Positions 33,427 to 40,860 are shown, counted from the first letter of the stretch. The stretch is DNA of 64,000 bases from an uncultured Bacteroidales bacterium (GCA_902778625.1 CACYYM010000017.1:62001-126000); one strand, 5' to 3'. The notes: a model not told the origin generated them from the sequence alone. Numbers and translations: made by a program.

Positions 33427-33906
33427 ATGGACAAACTTTCTCCACAGCAAAGGCACGATTGTATGGCTTCCATCCACTCAAAGGACACGAAGCCGGAACT
33501 TATTGTGCGGAAAGGTTTGTGGAGCAAGGGTTTCCGATATAGACTGAATGACAAACGACTGCCAGGACATCCTGACCTGGTACTCAGAAAATACAGAACC
33601 TGCATCTTCATAAACGGCTGCTTCTGGCATGGTCACGAGGGCTGCAAGTACTACACCATTCCCAAGACCAATCGTGAGTTCTGGGTGGCAAAGATCAGGC
33701 GAAACAAAGAGCGAGACAAGGAGGAACAGCGCAAACTGGCCGAGATGGGTTGGCACTCGATAACGGTTTGGGAATGCGAGCTGAAGCCCAAACAGAAGGA
33801 ACAGACGCTCGACTCCATTGCCTTCACCCTGAACCACATCTGGCTCAAAGACCGCGGGGCTTATCCAGAACTGGAAGAGACCTACCTCCAAGCTGCAGAG
33901 GAATAA
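33427..33906 (+). CDS. vsr: Very short patch repair (Vsr) endonuclease
   Basis: 159 residues, the usual length. Vsr motifs: 'MDKLSPQQRHDCMASIHSKDTKPELIVRK' at the N-terminus, the catalytic region 'LPGHPDLVLRKYRTCIFINGCFWHGHEGCKYYTIPKTN' (residues about 45-85) with the metal-binding Asp and His residues, and 'RNKERDKEEQRKLAEMGWHSITVWECEL' later. Vsr nicks 5' of T:G mismatches left when 5-methylcytosine deaminates, so it repairs damage from the methyltransferase at the start of the operon. Its base composition is more GC-rich than the six genes before it, which suggests a separate origin. Confidence 0.93.
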   Translation: MDKLSPQQRHDCMASIHSKDTKPELIVRKGLWSKGFRYRLNDKRLPGHPDLVLRKYRTCIFINGCFWHGHEGCKYYTIPKTNREFWVAKIRRNKERDKEEQRKLAEMGWHSITVWECELKPKQKEQTLDSIAFTLNHIWLKDRGAYPELEETYLQAAEE

Positions 33907-33924
33907 CAAAATAACAAAACAACT

Positions 33925-34104
33925 ATGAAATACAAGATTCGCGCTGAGATTAGCATGTATAAGGACTTCGATGTTGAGGCTGATGACCCTATGAAGGCAA
34001 TGGAAATGGTTGGGGAACAAATGGCAGGAAAGGGTATTCGTGAACTTGGTCTTTCTCAGCCTAAGGTAAGCTATCATTTCCTTGAAGGCTTCACTGTAAG
34101 CTAA
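33925..34104 (+). CDS. Small hypothetical protein (59 residues)
   Basis: Translation begins MKYKIRAEISMYKDFDVEAD and ends 'YHFLEGFTVS'. ATG 33925 lies 18 bases after the Vsr stop. The start 'YKIRAEI...FDVEADDPMKAMEMVGEQM' resembles small DpnD/PcfM-like proteins ('K.Y.V.I.E....V.VEA.s..EA..iv') seen beside restriction or mobile genes. That likeness is weak. Codon use looks coding: no rare-codon clusters and a clear acidic/amphipathic pattern. Function unknown. Confidence 0.6.
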   Translation: MKYKIRAEISMYKDFDVEADDPMKAMEMVGEQMAGKGIRELGLSQPKVSYHFLEGFTVS

Positions 34105-34306
34105 ACTGATTCATCCTCAGATTTTTAGTGGGATTGGTTAACTAAAATCCTATCTAGGAAACATGTGTATGCGTCTGACTTTCAGGCGCATATGTTGTTT
34201 TTGGGCGCTCAGTTTTTCATACCTTTGTGGGCTCGGAATCTTGCTGATGCGTTGGAAAAAAGCGAAAATTCCTTCGATTTTGCTTGCAGAATTTCAGAAG
34301 TTGAAG
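34105..34306. other. Intergenic stretch after the small gene
   Basis: Contains a weak hairpin around 34160-34196 (GCGTCTGAC...TCAGGCGC, CATATG) that could end the Vsr transcript, then AT-rich sequence leading to the promoter at 34284-34314. No coding sequence seen. Confidence 0.45.
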
Positions 34307-34470
34307 TAATTTTGCAGCGTAGTCAAGAGTAAACTCTTTAGCAGAGAAAACGGCTGTTTCTCTGCATGAGCTGACGCTCAACGACATACGCTGCGAGAAC
34401 AGGCTTCGGCTCGGCAAATCTGAGAGCTAGCTCTCATTTGCGCTCGCCTTGCACTGTCCTTGCACTCAGG
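34284..34470 (+). ncRNA. Structured leader RNA, copy 2, with promoter
   Basis: TTG 34284-34286, a 20-base spacer and TAATTTTG 34307-34314. Then comes hairpin AGAG-TAAA-CTCT (34326-34337) and hairpin GCAGAGAAA (34341-34349) with TTTCTCTGC (34357-34365). GAGAACAGGCT follows, then TTGCACTGTCCTTGCACTC (about 34449-34467), identical in copy 3. It precedes the 40-residue gene at 34590 by about 120 bases. Confidence 0.6.
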
Positions 34471-34589
34471 TTTTGATACCACAAAGTTTACTGCACAACG
34501 AGGTCGCGGACTTGGTCTGTGATAGGATTACTTTGGGCCGAAATTAAGGGATAACAAACTAAATATTAACAACTTAAACCCACCCAAAA

Positions 34590-34712
34590 ATGGATAAGAA
34601 ATTTAATTTCAATGAGTTGGCGCGTGATGCGCGTCGTGCGCTCGACGAGGAGCGCGAGTGTTTAACTGAGATGGCAAGGAAGGTGGACGACCAAACTGAA
34701 CGAGATGAATAA
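34590..34712 (+). CDS. Small hypothetical protein (40 residues)
   Basis: Sequence starts MDKKFNFNELARDARRALDE and continues as a charged helix to 'DDQTERDE'. It probably forms one amphipathic helix. The stop TAA overlaps the next start (ATGAATAA, 34705-34712), which supports translational coupling with the 92-residue gene. It is the first gene after the structured leader at 34307. Family not recognised. Confidence 0.6.
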   Translation: MDKKFNFNELARDARRALDEERECLTEMARKVDDQTERDE

Positions 34713-34983
34713 ACTGGTGGCTGGTGTGGCCAAGAAAACCTCGGAAGATGATGTTATCAAGTTCATCCGTGTCTTCGTGAACAAGTCGAAGCAGAAGACG
34801 ATTAAGAAGCGTACCCTCATCAAAGAGATGGTGCTGGAGTTCACGTATGCGAACGGGATTGTTCTGCCAGACGACTTGATGGCGACGATTTACGCCCTCG
34901 ACGACGAGCAGGAAGTGCCAACGGTTGTGAATGTGAATGCTGGCGGTATCAATGTTCAACAGGCTAATACTGTAAGACCATGA
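34705..34983 (+). CDS. Hypothetical mobile-element protein with 'GGIN(V/I)Q' motif (92 residues)
   Basis: The helical N-terminal 75 residues (KTSEDDVIKFIRVFVNKSKQ and onward) are followed by 'VVNVNAGGINVQQANTVRP'. The GGINVQ segment is nearly repeated at the start of the next protein ('VDVQPGGINIQHVEHLHQ'). It overlaps both neighbours by a few bases (ATGAATAA upstream, ATGA downstream), so the three small genes form one translational unit. No family recognised; possibly part of the mobile block's replication or regulation set. Confidence 0.7.
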   Translation: MNKLVAGVAKKTSEDDVIKFIRVFVNKSKQKTIKKRTLIKEMVLEFTYANGIVLPDDLMATIYALDDEQEVPTVVNVNAGGINVQQANTVRP

Positions 34984-35477
34984 ACAAGACAGAGAATAAG
35001 GATTTTTCGGGCGTAACACATTATACACAAGTAGATGTGCAGCCTGGAGGTATCAACATTCAGCATGTTGAACACCTTCATCAAGCCGACATTCTGGAAA
35101 AACTCGGCATCGAGTTGGAAGTAAAGAAGAAAGGTGTGCCCAAGCAGGAAGAAACCACCATGCCCACAAAAGAGCAGATGTGTGCTGCGATTGCCGAATC
35201 GGTAAAACTGGGTATGTGGTGGAGCAGCCGTTCGTGGGCTGTGGTCTATCGCGTGTATCAAATAAAAGGATATGTGAACGGCTTCACCAGTTTCGTGCGC
35301 GAGGTAAGCACTTGGCCTGTAAAGACAGGCTTTGAGTGCAACTACGATGCCCTGCAGAAACCTGTTTCGAGCGGTGCGCTGCTGGGGAATCCCGAAAAAT
35401 GGGAGGCACAAGGTGGCTCTCGTCAAGCGGTCAAGTTGGCTCAGTTTTTGATAGATTTCTTGGAGAAAAGTTCTTAA
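34980..35477 (+). CDS. Hypothetical mobile-element protein (165 residues)
   Basis: The N-terminus has 'HYTQVDVQPGGINIQHVEHLHQ', sharing GGIN(V/I)Q with the preceding protein. The C-terminal 100 residues ('TKEQMCAAIAESVKLGMWWSSRSWAVVYRVYQIKGY' and 'NYDALQKPVSSGALLGNPEKW') are rich in aromatic residues and look like a small globular domain; I do not recognise the family. The ATG overlaps the upstream TGA by four bases. A terminator at 35509-35538 ends this small operon. Confidence 0.7.
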   Translation: MNKTENKDFSGVTHYTQVDVQPGGINIQHVEHLHQADILEKLGIELEVKKKGVPKQEETTMPTKEQMCAAIAESVKLGMWWSSRSWAVVYRVYQIKGYVNGFTSFVREVSTWPVKTGFECNYDALQKPVSSGALLGNPEKWEAQGGSRQAVKLAQFLIDFLEKSS

Positions 35478-35508
35478 AACGCTTCTGAAAGTTCTTAAAA
35501 AAGTTCGT

Positions 35509-35538
35509 AGCTCCGACATAAGTTGTCGGGGCTTTTTT
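35509..35538 (+). terminator. Terminator of the small-gene operon, overlapping the next promoter
   Basis: Stem AGCTCCGACA (35509-35518) with TGTCGGGGCT (35524-35533), a 10-bp stem including one T-G pair, then a T-run to 35538. The -33 TTG (35523-35525) of the next promoter lies inside the hairpin. Confidence 0.8.
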
Positions 35539-35710
35539 GTTGCCGTACCTTTGCACCAGAATCAAGAGACAAAAGCCTCTTTAGCATAGAAACCGGGCCC
35601 GTTTCTATGCGAAGAACTGAAGCTCAAGATTCTGCCGCGAGAACAGGCTGCGCCTCAGCCATTCAAACAAGTTTGATGACATTCGGTTTGCACTGTCCTT
35701 GCACTCGAAA
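35523..35710 (+). ncRNA. Structured leader RNA, copy 3, with promoter
   Basis: TTG 35523-35525, a 20-base spacer and TACCTTTG 35546-35553. Then hairpin AAGAG-ACAAAAGC-CTCTT and hairpin GCATAGAAAC (35584-35593) with GTTTCTATGC (35601-35610). GAGAACAGGCT and TTGCACTGTCCTTGCACTC (about 35688-35706) follow, as in copy 2. Hairpin 2 differs from copy 2 by a paired change (GAG/CTC against TAG/CTA). It precedes the gene at 35777. Confidence 0.6.
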
Positions 35711-35776
35711 ACAGTTGAGATGTGCACAAAATCAACTACAGTAAACAAAAAAGTTAAACCTTAAACATTAAAAATT

Positions 35777-36157
35777 ATGCTTACAGTAGAATATCAAAAA
35801 ATGAATCTGAGGGTGACTCAGCAAAGCAACAAGTTCAGCGATATGAAAAAGGACGTGCGTGGACTGTTGCACGTGAACAACAGAGAAGGTGTGGCTAGCT
35901 TCGTGGAAGAGGCGAAAGGGCCTGGGGACATTAAGAACCCCATCGTCTGGAACGGAAATCATTTGACGCTCCGCATCGACAAGGAGGGCAAACTGCGCGG
36001 TACTTTCCGTGTGGCTATCCCTGAGACTTACGAGGCTATGAAAGGGCTGTTGGACGACTTGGACTACGACTTTGGCTCGGCCACATATCACATCGAGGAG
36101 TTGTCGTGTGCTCGTCAGGCTAGGCAAATTCACATCTTAGGAGGAGGTGCAGCATGA
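35777..36157 (+). CDS. Hypothetical protein upstream of the VirE/BT4734-type gene (126 residues)
   Basis: A mixed alpha/beta protein with no signal peptide: 'LTVEYQKMNLRVTQQSNKFSDM', then 'NPIVWNGNHLTLRIDKEGKLRGTFRVAIPE' and 'LLDDLDYDFGSATYHIEELSC'. Its stop overlaps the start of the 781-residue gene (ATGA), so the two proteins are likely made together. Related small genes commonly sit before VirE-type genes in Bacteroidales elements. Function unknown. Confidence 0.7.
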   Translation: MLTVEYQKMNLRVTQQSNKFSDMKKDVRGLLHVNNREGVASFVEEAKGPGDIKNPIVWNGNHLTLRIDKEGKLRGTFRVAIPETYEAMKGLLDDLDYDFGSATYHIEELSCARQARQIHILGGGAA

Positions 36158-38499
36158 GTGTATACATTATTAGAATTAAGGACGGGGCGAAGATGATGCG
36201 CCCTGTCCTTACCAGAGATGAGTACATTGCCCTGAGAAATTCGAACAAACAGGTCTCGCTACTCGCCTCTGTGAGAAAAGGAAAGACGCCCCTTAAGATG
36301 ATGCTCCTCCAAATGAACTATTCGTGTCTGCCCAACGAGGACGGGTCTTTGAAAGGCTCCACGCGAATGAGCACTACGATTGGTATGGATGTGGATCACA
36401 TTGCTCCCTCCGACCTGGAACGGTTGAAGGAGACAATCCTCGAGAAGAAGGACGAGTTGGGGCTGCTGATGTTGGAACTGAGCGCGAGGGGCGAGGGCTA
36501 TCACTTGGTATTCAAACGCAAGCCCGAACTCACTCAGGAAGAGAACCTCAAGTGGGCTAGCGATTTGCTCGGCGTGGAATACGACAAGGGTGCGAAGGAC
36601 ATCACTAGGGTGTTCTTCACGACTTCGGCAAGCAAGGAAGACCTGCTTTATTTGGACGATGAAATCTTCGAGATAGAAGAGGTCGAGGAAGTGAAAGAGG
36701 GAGTTAAAAGGGAAGTTAAGACCGTGAACGGTCTGGAAGTTAAAGAGGAAGTTAAAGAGGACGATACCAAGTCCGTTGAAATCAACGAGCGAATTCGCTT
36801 CATTGCTCAGGGTGTGATGAAGGAGAAGGGGTTGGAGAAGAGTGATTTCCTCTGCGAGGGGGGCAGACACACTTCTGTGAAGATTTTCCTGAGTGGTGCA
36901 ACACAACTCCTCACTAAGCCCGAGACGAACGCCATCCTCGCAGAACTGATGCCTGAACATTGGAACGACGAGAACATACAAACGCTGGTCAACGACTTCT
37001 ACCTGAACTACGCCAAACCTAACCAAAGGCTGATGAAATATCAGGAGCAGCTGTTCACACAAAGTCAAAGGATTGCTGAAGGGAAGGGCGATACAGAAGA
37101 GGTTTTGGAGGCTCAGGATGAACCTTTGTACTACGAGCGTTTGCCGAAGATGCCGATGGGGGTAAGGGAGTCGATTGAGGCTGTTGGGCCGAGCCTTTCG
37201 ATGCCTACACTGACTGCTATTTGTCCTTGCATTGGGGCTTTGGCTACGGGGGTCAAGCTGGATGTGCATGGCACAAAGAACTCGCTGAACCTCATCAGCT
37301 ACATCGCTGGTGATTTCGCTTCGGGCAAGGGAAACATCGATCCTGTGATTGAGGCTTGGACGAGCGAGGTGAAGGCTGTGGACAGGGCTTACCTGGAGCA
37401 GGAAAGTGAGTGGCGAAGGAAGAAACGGGCTGCAAAAAACAAGGAAGAGCAACCCGAGGAGCCTAAACTGCCTGTGCGTATCCTGACGCTGAACAACACT
37501 GTGGCGAACTTGGCTGAGAGATTGGCCAACACTGATGGCAAACATGCGTTCTCGTTCACTCCCGAAGCGGACACTGTGGCGCAGAAGTGGAAGACGTCGA
37601 TGAGCGATTTCTCGGTGATGCTCAGGCAGAGCTACGATGGCAGTTCGTATGAGCGTGAGGCCAGAAGTGCTGAAGCGGTGAATGTGCACATTGACCGTCT
37701 GCTCTGGAATGTGACGATGTGCGGAACGCCTGATGCGCTGTATCGAGTCGTGAGCAACTACACGGATGGCTTCCAGAGTCGTCTGGCTGTGGCTCGCACT
37801 CCCGACAATACTTTTTCTCCGCTCGAAGAGAAGCCCTACGTCATCACTGAGGAACAGAAGAAACGGATTGCTGAGGTGGCTCATTTGCTCATGCTGATGA
37901 ATGGTACCGTAGAACTTCCGAAGCTGGAACAGAAGGGACGTGAGTGGCTGGAACAAATCAGACAGGAGACGATGATGAACGACGACAAAGTGAGGGCTCG
38001 TCAACGATTCCGCATCTGTGTGACTGCTCAACGCATGATATGCTGCTTGATGCTCTGCAAGGTTGCGGAAGAACTGATAGAGAAGTATGGCTTCGAGGGG
38101 GCAGAGAAGGAGATGAAGAGCAAGCCCGACCTCTGGAAAGAGATGCTCGTTGAGGTGCAGACTCCTCAGGCCTTGGCGGCGTATGATGTTGTGGCTGATT
38201 ATCTCTTGGACTGCGCTCTGTTCTTCTTCCGTGAACGCATAGAATTTGCCTTCAACAGTCGTGAATATGCGGGAACGCAGGAACGTCGGCGAACAGGGAA
38301 AAACGACTCTATCTTCGAATGTCTGGACTTTGAGTTCAACTTCGACAGTGCTTTTCAGTACAGTGCAATGATGAAGAAGGGGAGTGTCTCGCGTAATCAG
38401 GTACAGCAAATGCTGAAGAACTGGAAGAGACAGGGGCTTATCGTGCAAACGGAGTCGGGCTTCAGAAAGGTGCAGGATGCGATGTCATTAAGTCATTAA
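36154..38499 (+). CDS. BT4734/VirE N-terminal and DUF3987-type mobile-element protein
   Basis: 781 residues. Residues 1-180 fit the BT4734-like (VirE_N) domain, a primase-polymerase-like fold: 'STTIGMDVDHIAPSDLERLKETI', 'LMLELSARGEGYHLVFKR'. A Glu/Lys/Val-rich linker lies around 175-210. Residues about 320-760 fit DUF3987: 'ESIEAVGPSLSMPTLTAICPCIGALATGVKLDVHG', 'NLISYIAGDFASGKGNIDPVI' (a P-loop-like GDFASGKGN), 'MCGTPDALYRVVSNYTDGFQSRLAVAR'. Such proteins are typical of Bacteroidales integrative elements and probably act in replication of the element. It is coupled to the 126-residue gene upstream and followed by TCATTAAG repeats. Confidence 0.85.
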   Translation: MSVYIIRIKDGAKMMRPVLTRDEYIALRNSNKQVSLLASVRKGKTPLKMMLLQMNYSCLPNEDGSLKGSTRMSTTIGMDVDHIAPSDLERLKETILEKKDELGLLMLELSARGEGYHLVFKRKPELTQEENLKWASDLLGVEYDKGAKDITRVFFTTSASKEDLLYLDDEIFEIEEVEEVKEGVKREVKTVNGLEVKEEVKEDDTKSVEINERIRFIAQGVMKEKGLEKSDFLCEGGRHTSVKIFLSGATQLLTKPETNAILAELMPEHWNDENIQTLVNDFYLNYAKPNQRLMKYQEQLFTQSQRIAEGKGDTEEVLEAQDEPLYYERLPKMPMGVRESIEAVGPSLSMPTLTAICPCIGALATGVKLDVHGTKNSLNLISYIAGDFASGKGNIDPVIEAWTSEVKAVDRAYLEQESEWRRKKRAAKNKEEQPEEPKLPVRILTLNNTVANLAERLANTDGKHAFSFTPEADTVAQKWKTSMSDFSVMLRQSYDGSSYEREARSAEAVNVHIDRLLWNVTMCGTPDALYRVVSNYTDGFQSRLAVARTPDNTFSPLEEKPYVITEEQKKRIAEVAHLLMLMNGTVELPKLEQKGREWLEQIRQETMMNDDKVRARQRFRICVTAQRMICCLMLCKVAEELIEKYGFEGAEKEMKSKPDLWKEMLVEVQTPQALAAYDVVADYLLDCALFFFRERIEFAFNSREYAGTQERRRTGKNDSIFECLDFEFNFDSAFQYSAMMKKGSVSRNQVQQMLKNWKRQGLIVQTESGFRKVQDAMSLSH

Positions 38500-38516
38500 G
38501 TCATTAGTCATTAAGA
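38487..38516. repeat. AGTCATTA-type direct repeat unit
   Basis: TCATTAAGTCATTAAG followed by TCATTAGTCATTAAG, the same word that forms the 33-bp inverted repeat arms near 22958 and 23114. Confidence 0.8.
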
Positions 38517-38525
38517 ACTCTTGTT

Positions 38526-38912
38526 ATGATTACTATTGAGAATACTCTGGAATGTTTCGTGCAGCTCTGGCTCAGGCTGGAGCGCACGAGGCAACTCCTC
38601 GCAGGGCAATACAAACGGTTCTGCGTCCACAACATCCTGCGTTCGTGGTTCGGCCTTAGGGCGACAGATGACTTCATCTGGGAAGTTTGCTTCCGTGCTT
38701 CCACAGAGGAACTAACACTCAACGGCTACGACATTCTGCCGCCTCCTTCTCTCTATCCGCGCAAACACCGCGAACTGCTCCGAGCCCTCGTGGCTGTCTC
38801 TCTGGGTATTGGTATGCGCAAAGTGCACCTCTCGCAGCTCGACAAAGCCTACAGCCAAGCTTTTCCAAGAAGCACAGCCATCAAGGTGAACAAGAAGAAA
38901 AAGCCTCCATAG
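38526..38912 (+). CDS. Hypothetical mobile-element protein (128 residues)
   Basis: Begins MITIENTLECFVQLWLRLER, with a helical, Arg/Leu-rich body and a basic C-terminus ending 'KVNKKKKPP'. It lies 26 bases after the VirE-type gene and ends inside a terminator hairpin (38900-38926). The length and neighbours fit a small accessory gene of the element. I do not recognise the family, and an overlapping frame cannot be fully excluded. Confidence 0.6.
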   Translation: MITIENTLECFVQLWLRLERTRQLLAGQYKRFCVHNILRSWFGLRATDDFIWEVCFRASTEELTLNGYDILPPPSLYPRKHRELLRALVAVSLGIGMRKVHLSQLDKAYSQAFPRSTAIKVNKKKKPP

Positions 38913-38926
38913 TGGGGGCTTTTTTA
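38900..38926 (+). terminator. Terminator overlapping the stop codon of the 128-residue gene
   Basis: AGCCTCC-ATAGT-GGGGGCT stem (one T-G pair) followed by TTTTTT. Confidence 0.8.
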
Positions 38927-39056
38927 GTTAATAGATAAAAGTTAATAGATAAAAGTTTAGAGTTGAGAGTTTAGAGTCAGTTCTAAAGTTTAGAGTTGAA
39001 AGATAAAAGTTAATAGTTTACTGTTTACTGTTTACTGTTTACCGTTTACTGTTTCT
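38927..39056. repeat. Degenerate AGTTAATAGATAAA/AGTTTAGAG repeats
   Basis: Short words AGTTAATAG, ATAAAAGTT, GTTTAGAG and finally five TTTACTG-type units (39016-39052). The same words appear at 22376-22420, 21725-21875 and 40861-41190. Confidence 0.75.
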
Positions 39057-39064
39057 TTGATGCT

Positions 39065-39303
39065 CTAGCACAAAGGCGGGTTCTTGCACGCTTTAGCGAC
39101 AAGGCGCAATGTTAGTTGCGGAGTCCAGGTTCTTGCGCTCCGTAGGTATTCTTACACGCTCTAGCGGAAAGGCGCGATTGTAGTCGCGGAGCAGGCGAGC
39201 AAGCTCGGAGTCCAGGTTCTTGCGCTCCAGTTGGTATTCTTACACGCTCTAGCGGAAAGGCGCGATTGTAGTCGCGGAGCAGGCGAGCAAGCTCGGAGTC
39301 CTG
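39065..39303. repeat. 87/88-bp tandem repeat
   Basis: Two full units plus a diverged leading unit. The word GAGTCCAGGTTCTTGCGCTCC starts at 39121 and 39208, and GAGTCCTGG at 39296. Each unit contains ATTCTTACACGCTCTAGCGG and CGATTGTAGTCGCGGAGC. Reverse-complement relatives lie at about 20905-21025. Confidence 0.85.
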
Positions 39304-39318
39304 GTTACAGGTTACAGT

Positions 39319-39861
39319 TTAGCAGATTTCTTCCAGAGCACCTGTCTCGGAGTCGATAATGAAGCCTCTGACCACTATATCCTTTGGCACGAGGGGATGT
39401 GTCTTGATGGTCTCGACTGTCTTGCGAACTGAGGTTGGGGTGTCCTTGAAGCCCTCCAGCCAATGATGGAGGTCGATACCGCACTTGCGGATGGTGTCGA
39501 GTGTCTGGTCTGTCACGCCTCGGGCAATCATTTCGTGGTGGAAGTGGTCGTAGCTCATGTGGCAGGCTCCACAATGGGAGTGAGCCACCACCATTATCTC
39601 CTGCACTCCCAACTCATATATGGCGACAATCAGGCTGCGCATGGCCGAGTCGAAAGCGGAAATCACCAAGCCACCAGCATTCTTGATGATCTTTGCGTCA
39701 CCATTCTTCAGTCCCAGAGCGGCTGGGAGCAACTCTGTCAAACGTGTGTCCATGCAGGACAGCACAGCCAGCTTCTTGTCGGGGTACTTGTCCGTGAGAT
39801 ACTTCTCGTAGCCTTTCTGCTCGACGAAGGACTTGTTGTAGTCAATAATCTGGTCTATCAT
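39319..39861 (-). CDS. Beta-class carbonic anhydrase
   Basis: 180 residues. It interconverts CO2 and bicarbonate in the cytoplasm. Zinc ligands are clear: Cys36 in 'LSCMDTR', His94 and Cys97 in 'VVAHSHCGAC'; Asp38 and Arg40 form the catalytic dyad. 'IIKNAGGLVISAFDSAMRSLIVAIYELGVQEI' is the family-typical middle part. It belongs to the short beta-CA group. The -7 box TATATTTG lies at 39892-39885 (minus), in a divergent promoter region shared with the BRO-Fic gene. It is a solitary gene and probably belongs to the chromosome rather than the mobile block. Confidence 0.93.
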   Translation of the reverse strand: MIDQIIDYNKSFVEQKGYEKYLTDKYPDKKLAVLSCMDTRLTELLPAALGLKNGDAKIIKNAGGLVISAFDSAMRSLIVAIYELGVQEIMVVAHSHCGACHMSYDHFHHEMIARGVTDQTLDTIRKCGIDLHHWLEGFKDTPTSVRKTVETIKTHPLVPKDIVVRGFIIDSETGALEEIC

Positions 39862-39884
39862 GGTTCATTTATCATTTTTCTCTG

Positions 39885-39954
39885 CAAATATACGAAAAAG
39901 TTGCAATTTACGATTGAAAGTAGCGGGTGAAATACCAAATTTTTCGTAACTTTG
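39885..39954. promoter_or_regulatory. Divergent promoters of carbonic anhydrase and BRO-Fic genes
   Basis: Minus strand: TATATTTG at 39892-39885. Plus strand: TAACTTTG at 39947-39954. The plus-strand box contains the in-frame TTG at 39952 and so rules it out as the start of the Fic gene. Confidence 0.7.
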
Positions 39955-39978
39955 CAGCAGAAAAAGGATGAGGCTGGC

Positions 39979-40854
39979 ATGAGCAGGAAGTCAATACGTT
40001 TCTATAATGACCGCGAGGTAAGAGCCGTTTGGGACGAAGATCACAGCAAATGGTGGTTTTCGGCTACAGACGTTGTGCGCGCCATCAACAACGAGGAAGA
40101 TTATGTGAAAGCCGGCAATTATTGGCGTTGGCTGAAAAAGAAACTCAACAAGGAAGGCGTTCAACTCGTGAGCATCACTCACGACTTCAAATTTGAAGCT
40201 CCAGATGGCAAGCAGCGCCTGGCTGATGCTATGGATGCAGACTGCGTCCTGACTCTCTCTAAGAACTATCCCAACAATCGTGCCCAGGCTTTCCTCGACT
40301 GGTTCACCTATAGCGACAACAGCATAGACGGCAGAAGCAAGAAAAAGGCATATACGCTGGTGGAAAGCGGATTGCTGGAAAGCATGGAACCGGGAACAGT
40401 GAAATCCCTCCAACAGATTCACGCTTACCTCTTTGGCGGACTGTATGACTTTGCAGGCAAGATTCGCACCAAGACCATCTGGAAGGACGGCACGCTATTC
40501 TGTCGTGCTGAATATCTGCAAGAGAACCTGAGGAAGATTGAGGAAATGCCGGAGACAACCTTCGACGAGATAGCCGACAAGTACGTGGAGATGAATGTGG
40601 CTCACCCTTTCATGGAGGGCAATGGACGCTCTACCCGCATTTGGCTCGACCTGATATTCAAGGCCCGACTGAGGCTTTGTGTCGATTGGAGCAAGATAGA
40701 GAAAAAGGACTATCTGGAAGCTATGCGTATGAGCACGACAGATGCCTCTGCCATCAAGGCTTTGCTCCGTGGTGCCTTGACTGATAAGATTGACGATCGT
40801 GAGATATTCATGAAAGGTATAGACTATTCGTACTATTATGAGCAAACGGAGTAA
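39979..40854 (+). CDS. Fic family protein with BRO-N/DinD-like N-terminal domain
   Basis: 291 residues from ATG 39979 (MSRKSIRF). Residues about 5-105 resemble the BRO-N/DNA-damage-inducible D-type domain: 'VRAVWDEDHSKWWFSATDVVRAIN' and 'LADAMDADCVLTLSKNYPNN'. The C-terminal half is Fic: 'IHAYLFGGLYDFAGKIRT' and the catalytic loop 'HPFMEGNGRSTRIWLD' near residue 209, with the motif HPFxxGNGRxxR intact. Such proteins modify targets by AMP transfer and may act as toxin-like or regulatory enzymes. No antitoxin-like gene is adjacent, and a tandem repeat array follows. The class of auto-inhibition is not evident from the sequence. Confidence 0.85.
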   Translation: MSRKSIRFYNDREVRAVWDEDHSKWWFSATDVVRAINNEEDYVKAGNYWRWLKKKLNKEGVQLVSITHDFKFEAPDGKQRLADAMDADCVLTLSKNYPNNRAQAFLDWFTYSDNSIDGRSKKKAYTLVESGLLESMEPGTVKSLQQIHAYLFGGLYDFAGKIRTKTIWKDGTLFCRAEYLQENLRKIEEMPETTFDEIADKYVEMNVAHPFMEGNGRSTRIWLDLIFKARLRLCVDWSKIEKKDYLEAMRMSTTDASAIKALLRGALTDKIDDREIFMKGIDYSYYYEQTE

Positions 40855-40860
40855 GAGGTT

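Noticed and set aside
23734..33906. DISARM or BREX system
   Set aside because: The hallmark genes (drmA/B/D or pglZ, brxL, brxC) are absent; the gene set fits MORC/Z1/AIPR-type loci instead.
36259..38448. Long minus-strand open frame opposite the VirE-type gene
   Set aside because: The plus-strand protein has recognised domains and coupled starts; the antisense frame is low-complexity and His/Leu-rich.
39952..39978. TTG start at 39952 for the BRO-Fic protein
   Set aside because: The codon lies in the -7 box of the gene's own promoter.
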